Part shown: piece after piece, positions 58,397 through 64,000 of the stretch | Layout of the letters: the number at the start of each line of letters is the position of its first letter | Position numbering within the stretch: the stretch's first letter is position 1 | The notes under the pieces: model-generated | What the model was told of the DNA's origin: nothing | Database searches by the model: none | Seen by the model: the letters and a program-made list of their open reading frames with translations, nothing else | Made by a program: the position numbers and the translations under genes | Origin: Phyto melanocephala | Lineage: Eukaryota; Arthropoda; Insecta; Diptera; Rhinophoridae | DNA length: 64,000 nt | Assembly (NCBI GenBank): GCA_941918925.1 | Contig: OW799234.1 | Location: 132,350,895-132,414,894, forward strand | Reading direction: 5' to 3'

Positions 58397-58999
58397 GGGT
58401 GGTTAAATTTTAAGGGCCTATGTTTAAGGTGAACCACATCTAAACTTAAACTTTTTTCTTGTATTTCATTTGACATTTCTCAATCTCAGACTAACTCAAT
58501 TTAAACCGTGGAAATATACGCAATCGAGCAACGCTTTTAAATATTAAAGATTTTTATAAAAATGGGCGTTCAAATCAAAATGCATTTTGTGCACTTCGTG
58601 ATTCTTTTGGTCAACATAATCGTTCGAATTCGTCCACAATCGTGAGAATTGTAAACAATATTTAAATGTCTGCAAAGCAGGTCTGTATGAAATTTGAAAA
58701 CATCTGTGAATGCCATCTTAGTTCGTTGAATGGGAAACATTACTGTTTTTCACGATAACGTGGCAAAAGAGCAAGCAACCTCGACTCATCATCGTACCCA
58801 ACAATCGAGCATCAACAGTGTCATTGAAAATATGGACTATTGGATCGTGGTGTGCCGCCTATGTTGGGGGGCCATTTGGCCGATATTTTGTTCCATACAT
58901 AATTGAAGCATACAAATATTATCATTATAAAAATAAATGATAATAATTTCATAATAATTTTATTCAAAATCAACATAGTCCCTTAAAATAAAACCACCC
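58397..58999 (+). mobile_element. Internally deleted mariner-like element nested in HINE-5
   Basis: TIRs 'GGGTGGTTAAATTTTAAGGG' and the inverse of 'GGGTGGTTTTATTTTAAGGG'. The N-terminal HTH relic 'MGVQIKMHFVHFV' is one frame off 'KNGRSNQNAFCALRDSFGQH', followed by a jump to the C-terminal 'GGHLADILFHT' (near 58867-58899). The catalytic core is deleted. Confidence 0.8.
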
Positions 59000-59889
59000 A
59001 TTATAACTTCGGTATGCTAGTAAAATGTTTTCGTAAATTTAGTCTTTCAATGAAAGTGGCAGTTAAAATACGCGTGTCAATAAAGTTTCTTCTAATAAAC
59101 ATAACTTACATATTTCAATATAGTCCTTTAGTATTCCAAAATATTTATTCATAGAGAATTTACATGAATTTAAGAGAAAGAAAGTGAATTTAAGGTTAAA
59201 TTTTAAGGGCCACAGGGTGATTTAAAATATACATTCTCTGCATTTTTCTAAAACGGGATATTTATTAGTAAGATTTTGATTTTTAAACTTCTATAACATT
59301 TTGCTTTTAAAAGATTTTCAAACGAAATAAGTTTTGTATAATTTTAAAATATGTTAGCCATTAGAACATGAAAATAAATTGTTTATAATGTTTAGAGACA
59401 ATTTTTTTTGACTTAGGTCAAAATTTTCCTAAATTCCCATTTTTAAATAGAGCATAACTTCAGGAGAACATAAGCATAAGTTGTTAGCATGCCATCTAGT
59501 AGTTGCTAGTAGAGTCATCTATCTTATCATCTTTATCTTATATTTAGCTACAGTACAATAAATGGCACAGTGTAAGATGAATAAATGCTAATATATATGA
59601 CTAATATATTTTTATAAAAATTTAAAGAAAAAAGTGTTATAACGAAGACTTTGACCAAAAAGCCATGTTTGCAAAATTTCAGAATCGTACATATAGTTTT
59701 GTCAGTTTTATTACGTTTTAGATTTGAAATATACACTGTGCGGTATAAATTTTCGTACATTTTTATCTATAACTCTTTTCCTAATTCATAAATTTAAGCG
59801 ATTTTCAGGGAAAAATATTCTTTTGACTCGATAAATATATATTCGAAGTTTCATGACTACGTTTATGCGTCTGGACACAATTCAAAAGT

Positions 59890-60660
59890 GAAAGTGGGCG
59901 TTATAGTAGGCGTGTCAAAGTTGTTTTTGCTAATGAGTACAACTTAGGTGTTTCAATATAGTCCTTTATTATTCCAAAATCTTTATTAATAGAGAAATTA
60001 TACGAATTTTAGGTAAAACGTTATATGGGAGGTGGGCGTAAAAGTGGGCGTGGCACCTTAATTTTTTGGCATAGTAATGAAATTGCCTAGGGGGATAGAC
60101 GTAGCAAAATTTATCATCATACTTCTAATTTTAGCGGTTTTATGAGCTTCTTAATTTCATTAACGGTAGATAACGTGAAAAGTGGGCGTTATAGTAGGCG
60201 TGTCAAAGTTATTTTTGTGAATGAGTTCAACTTAGGTGTTTCAATATAGCTCTTTATTATTCCAAAATCATTATTAGTAGAGAAATTATATGAATTTTAG
60301 GTAAAACGTTATATGGGAGGTGGGCGTAAAAGTGGGCGTGGCACCTTAATTTTCTGGCACAGTAATGACATTGCCTAGGGGGATGTACGTAGGAAATTGT
60401 ATCATCATACCTCTAATTTTGCCGGTTTTATGAGCTTTTAAATTTCATTAACGGTAGATAACGTAAAAAGTGGGCGTTATGGTAGGCGTGTCAAAGTTAT
60501 TTTTGCGAATGAGTACAACTTAGGTGTTTCCAAATAGCCCTTTGTAATTCCAAAATCTTTATTAATAGAGAAATTATATGAATTTTGAATAAAACGTTAT
60601 ATGGGAGGTGGGCGTAAAAGTGGGCGTGGCATATTGATTTGCCGTTAAAAGAAAGCGTGT
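59890..60660. repeat. Tandem repeat, about 2.7 units of 288 bp
   Basis: Units begin at 'AAGTGGGCGTTATAGTAGGC' near 59892, 60179 and 60467. Each contains 'ACGTTATATGGGAGGTGGGC', 'GTAAAAGTGGGCGTGGCA' and 'TTGCCTAGGGGGAT' (the last absent from the third, shortened unit). A diverged relative appears at 59060-59210. It lies inside HINE-5. Confidence 0.85.
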
Positions 60661-61533
60661 TACCAAAAAGCAAAGTGTGCAAAATTTCAGAGTCGTACAT
60701 CCAATTTTGTTGCTTTTATGACGTTTTTGTTTTTAAATATACCGAAAAATACACTGTGCGGTATAAATTTTCGTACATTTTGATCGATAACTCCTCTCCT
60801 AATGCATAGATTTAGACAATTTTCGGGGGAAAATATTGTCTTTGCCCAGGAAATATATATTCGAAGTTTCATGAGTCTACGTTAAGGCGTTTGGACACAA
60901 TTCCATTTTATTCGATGTTCGAAGGACACGGTTTTTTCGACCTACCCTTGCTTTTCGAGCTATAACTCTCTTCCTAATATTCCGATTTAGCCCATTTTCA
61001 ATACCAAACAAACCTTGTCTATAAGAAAGATTCTGGCAAAATTTGAGCCCCCTAGCTTTTTCGGTACGACCTCTATCGTGCTTTCAACAGACGGACGGAC
61101 ATAGCTAGATCGTCATCAAATCAAACCCTGATTCAGAATATATATACTTTATGGGGTCTAAAATGGATATTTCGATGTGTTACAAACGGAATGACAAAAT
61201 GAATATACCCCCACCATTTTTTTGGTGGCGGGTATAATAAAAAGTAAAAAGTGACTTCAAAATTATTTAAAAACAAAAAAGTAAGTTCAAACTCCATGTT
61301 TCGTGTTTGTAAATATATTTATTTCTTATCTGCCTATTTATACTACTTGTTTTTTGTTATAAATGAGATATAATCTCGCAATAAAAAACTGCCCTTTATA
61401 TTTAACGAGATACCGGGTTATATCCATACATAATTTTATTCAAAATCATCCAAAAGTTTTTAAAATAAAAATAAATAATAACAGACAGATGGCCAAAAAG
61501 AGAAACATTAATTCTGAATAGTATTGTTTCGTA

Positions 61534-62784
61534 CAGGGTGTCCACCAGGATGGTATAAGACTTTGTTTATAATTTTGGATTAATTGAAAGAGAATGGATC
61601 TTATATTTATAAATGTTTTATTTAATGACGGCGATTAGGTATGGAATACAATATCAGATAAATGTCCGCCTCTGTTGGCCTCACAAATGCTAGCCCTTTT
61701 GAGCACATTTTTCATTACATTCTTACACATTTCACGCCGTCTTTCATTAATTTTGTCACGAATATTTTGTTTGAGTTGCCCCAGGGTTTCTGGTTTGTTT
61801 GCATAAACCATGCTTTTCAAATATCCCTACAAAAAGTAGTCCTGAGCAGTTAAATCAAGCGATCAGGCCTGATGCAAATCAACATCACCATTCCTTGAAA
61901 TAACTTCTCTGAGGAAAGATGTCTCGCAGTAATTCCATTGTAATCCTGGCTGTATGCGATGTGGTACCGTCTTTTTGAATCCACATGTAAGTCAAGCCCA
62001 AAGCATGCAGTTATGACGTTAAAAAGATTTAAATCATATCACGATATCGCTTTCCCAATGACAGTTACCATTACGCCATTTTCAGTTTCAAATAAGTAAT
62101 GTCCAATGATTCTTTCTGACCAAATTGTACACCAGGATGTCACTTTTAATGGATGCAAAGGTGACTGATGAATAATTTGAGGGTTTTTTGACTATTCATA
62201 TCCATTAAAATAAAAATTTGTCTGGTCACTCATTATGATTTTTTTCATGAAAATTGAGATTGTCATGGGCGAGCTGTAACATCCCATTGGCATATGTACG
62301 ACGACCTAAATGGACTTCTAGAAGAAGCTCGTTTGTCAACTGAATCCTAAATGGAAATAAATGCAAAATTGTGGCCAAAGTTGTTTTTTGGAGACCAAGC
62401 TCCTAAGCACGGCATCGAATCGAGATAGATGGATTGTTTTGAACACTTTCTTGAATAGCAGTGATGTTTTCAACCGATTTTGTAGTACATTGTGGTCCAT
62501 GCTTGGGCCTATCAGCTACAGTCCCCCTTTTTTCGATAAATAGTGCGTCTTGTTGGCATGTTGTTTCTCCCAAAAATTTCACGTAACTTTCTCATCATCA
62601 TAGTAATCGATAATTGATTTTAATAAAATGTTTAAACGATTAAAACACGCGGATTCACCGAATATTTTTCCATAATAAATTTGCCACGTCTCTACTTCAC
62701 GGCTGCCAAATATGAACTGTCAAGACAAATGTTAACCAAAATGGCGGCAAGACAAAGTAGTATACCTTCCCGGCGGACATCCTG
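61534..62784 (-). mobile_element. Near full-length mariner-like element, inactivated
   Basis: TA on both sides (61532-61533 and 62785-62786). TIRs 'CAGGGTGTCCACCAGGATGG' and the inverse of 'CAGGATGTCCGCCGGGAAGG'. Minus strand from 62670: 'MEKYSVNPRVLIV', 'MMMRKLREIFGRNNMPTRR' (HTH domain), first-Asp block eroded ('MSDQTNFYFNGY'), 'IQKDGTTSHTARITMELLRD' (second-Asp block, one frame), an eroded third block ('SLDLTAQDYFL', stop, 'GYLKSMVYANKPET') and C-terminal 'GGHLSDIVFHT' at 61635. Several frameshifts and stops. 1251 bp, the expected length. Confidence 0.88.
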
Positions 62785-62854
62785 TATTATATATCGCCAT
62801 CAAAATTAAAAAATCTACTTGTTAACAACTTGTAGTTTCTGCAGGCAATTAATG

Positions 62855-62887
62855 TTTCGGCACAGCCTAACACAGCACTCTTACATA
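62855..62887 (+). mobile_element. HINE 3'-end scrap
   Basis: 'TTTCGGCACAGCCTAACACA' then 'GCACTCTTAC' is a worn HINE hairpin and terminus; nothing else of the element is recognisable. Confidence 0.45.
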
Positions 62888-62889
62888 CG

Positions 62890-63960
62890 TATTTAAGTTT
62901 ACTAAACCACTTTAACCGCAAACAGTTTTAAAAAAATAAATATTTCTCAGCAAATGTAAAAATAAATTTACTGTCTTTTGTTTTATTTCTTTCTTTTTAT
63001 TTAACCCAAATCATATTTAAGAACTTTTAATTATTAAACCGCAAAGTAAATTTTTTTGGTAATTTTAGGGGTTTCTTCTAAGCTGGCCTTAATTATATAA
63101 ATGTTTTAGCCACTTTCTCGTTAAATAGTACAAACATTTCAAAAAAAATGTATCTTTAACATTTTGCATTTAAGTGTAAATACATAATGAATGAGCTACT
63201 TCTTTCTGTATTTATTTTGTCATTTGTCTTAAGAGCTTATTGGATGCTTTTGTCTAAATCGTTTAGCCTGTTGCTTAAAGTTTTATTATTCCTTCATTGT
63301 CATACTGATGGTATTTATCAAGATTTTTTTTCATCTTCTTTCTCTGTCTAGAAATTGAAAATGAAAGTATTGGTTTAGCCATCTGTTTCCGAAGGCTTAT
63401 CAAGAAAACAATATCGGAATATTAAAGAAATGAACGTGTGCTGTATTAAGGAAGTTACATTAAGTTAATTTTAAATTTCTTATGATTTGTCTTGTATTTA
63501 TGTTACAACTACGTAACACAAAAAAAAACGATGTCGACACCATTAAATAACGTAGCCTTTATTGAAAGCACTTTGTTAAAATTGGCAGTCATTTTTTAAT
63601 TTTCGGAAATATACTTAAGCCATTGTCAAATTTCAACGACTTCGTTTCTGTCAGCAAGACATTTAAAACGTGTCTAACGTGACGATAGGCAATGAATGTG
63701 ACTTACGTATTCATATCAGCTTAATATAATTATAATATAATTAATTAATTCACAAGATGTGGCAACTGTCGCACTGCCATACTTTTACAATTTTCAGAAA
63801 TTTTAAGGAGGTTTAAAAATGTTTGTGTATAAACAATTTTATAATTTTTATTCATTCTAATATCTTAGGAAATTTTAACGTTATGACAATACGATACGTT
63901 AGACCATCTTGTGAATTCGACAAATATCTGTAAAGAATTTCTTTATGAAATATAATCGAT
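62890..63960. other. AT-rich stretch without recognised genes
   Basis: Nothing supported. Confidence 0.5.
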
Positions 63961-63965
63961 AAATA

Positions 63966-64000
63966 CCCAGCAAAAAAAAAAAGGTGGAAGTAGTGCAAAG
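63966..64000 (+). mobile_element. MITE family 2, copy c, cut by the window end
   Basis: 'CCCAGCAAAAAAAAAAAGGT' preceded by TA, then 'GTAGTGCAAAG', matching copy a ('AGTAGTGCAATGCG'). Only the first 35 bases are visible. Confidence 0.6.

Larger units (their letters stand above)
58249..61237 (-). mobile_element. HINE-5: long Helentron-like element with internal tandem repeats
   Basis: Reads inverted. The 3' end is at 58249 ('AACAAGTAAGAGCACTATAT', hairpin 'ATTCGGCTGTGCCGAAT', 'TTTTATACCCACCACC') and the 5' end near 61237 (hairpin of CCCCCACCA..TGGTGGCGGG; 'TATATACTTTATGGGGTCTA'; 'GACGGACGGACATAGCTAGA'). Inside are three tandem ~288-bp units (59890-60660) and an outer ~150-bp duplicate (59731-59890 and 60752-60902) containing 'ACTGTGCGGTATAAATTTTC'. 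A mariner derivative is inserted at 58397-58999. No protein is recognised. Confidence 0.78.

Noticed and set aside
1..64000. CRISPR arrays, bacterial operons, rRNA genes
   Set aside because: No regularly spaced short repeats with unique spacers, no Shine-Dalgarno-led gene clusters and no rRNA-like conserved blocks; the sequence is eukaryotic in character.

Overview
The window is about 70% A+T, with spaced RT and transposase relics, many degraded transposons, short GT-AG introns and no operons, Shine-Dalgarno sites or dense coding. It fits intergenic or large-intron DNA of a higher fly. The repeats resemble those of calyptrate or drosophilid flies: Helentron/DINE-1-like elements with the 'ATTCGGC..GCCGAAT' hairpin and an 'AACAAGTAAG' terminus, mariner-like relics, and Jockey and RNase H-bearing LINE relics. 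Family names come from motif recognition alone; no search was run.

Layout. At 1-820 is the 3' end of a LINE holding a GC-rich CCTAA-tailed insert. At 1707-2638, minus strand, a four-exon gene can be assembled across three short introns; it encodes a DUF4806-like protein and has one stop codon in the proposed first exon. A Jockey-like RT relic lies at 4870-5485 and a possible host exon at 8388-8487. A 118-bp minisatellite fills 9140-10235. Mariner-like remnants lie near 11.3, 18-19.5, 20.4-21.2, 22.9-23.9, 38.5, 50, 58.4-59.0 and 61.5-62.8 kb. RNase H LINE tails lie at 13.3-13.8, 46.5-47.8 and 56.3-56.7 kb, and another LINE RT C-terminus at 53.4-53.9 kb.

Helentron-like elements (called HINE here) lie at 14.99-15.66, 25.9-27.4, 41.8-43.3 (one inside another), 44.35-45.38, 48.75-49.51 and 58.25-61.24 kb, with worn pieces at 6.4-7.3, 37.2, 38.8-39.2 and 62.86 kb. 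Several short palindromic elements (MITEs) sit in or between them, some with clear TA or TTA target duplications. A hAT-like non-autonomous family (TIR TAGGGTGATCGA, 8-bp target duplications) has copies at 18706-19311 and 29522-30797.

The one cellular-type coding unit I can defend is the DUF4806-like gene. The rest is mainly a layered record of transposition: hAT in mariner, HINE in HINE, and mariner or MITE in HINE. Other long stretches show no recognisable gene, tRNA, rRNA or CRISPR array.
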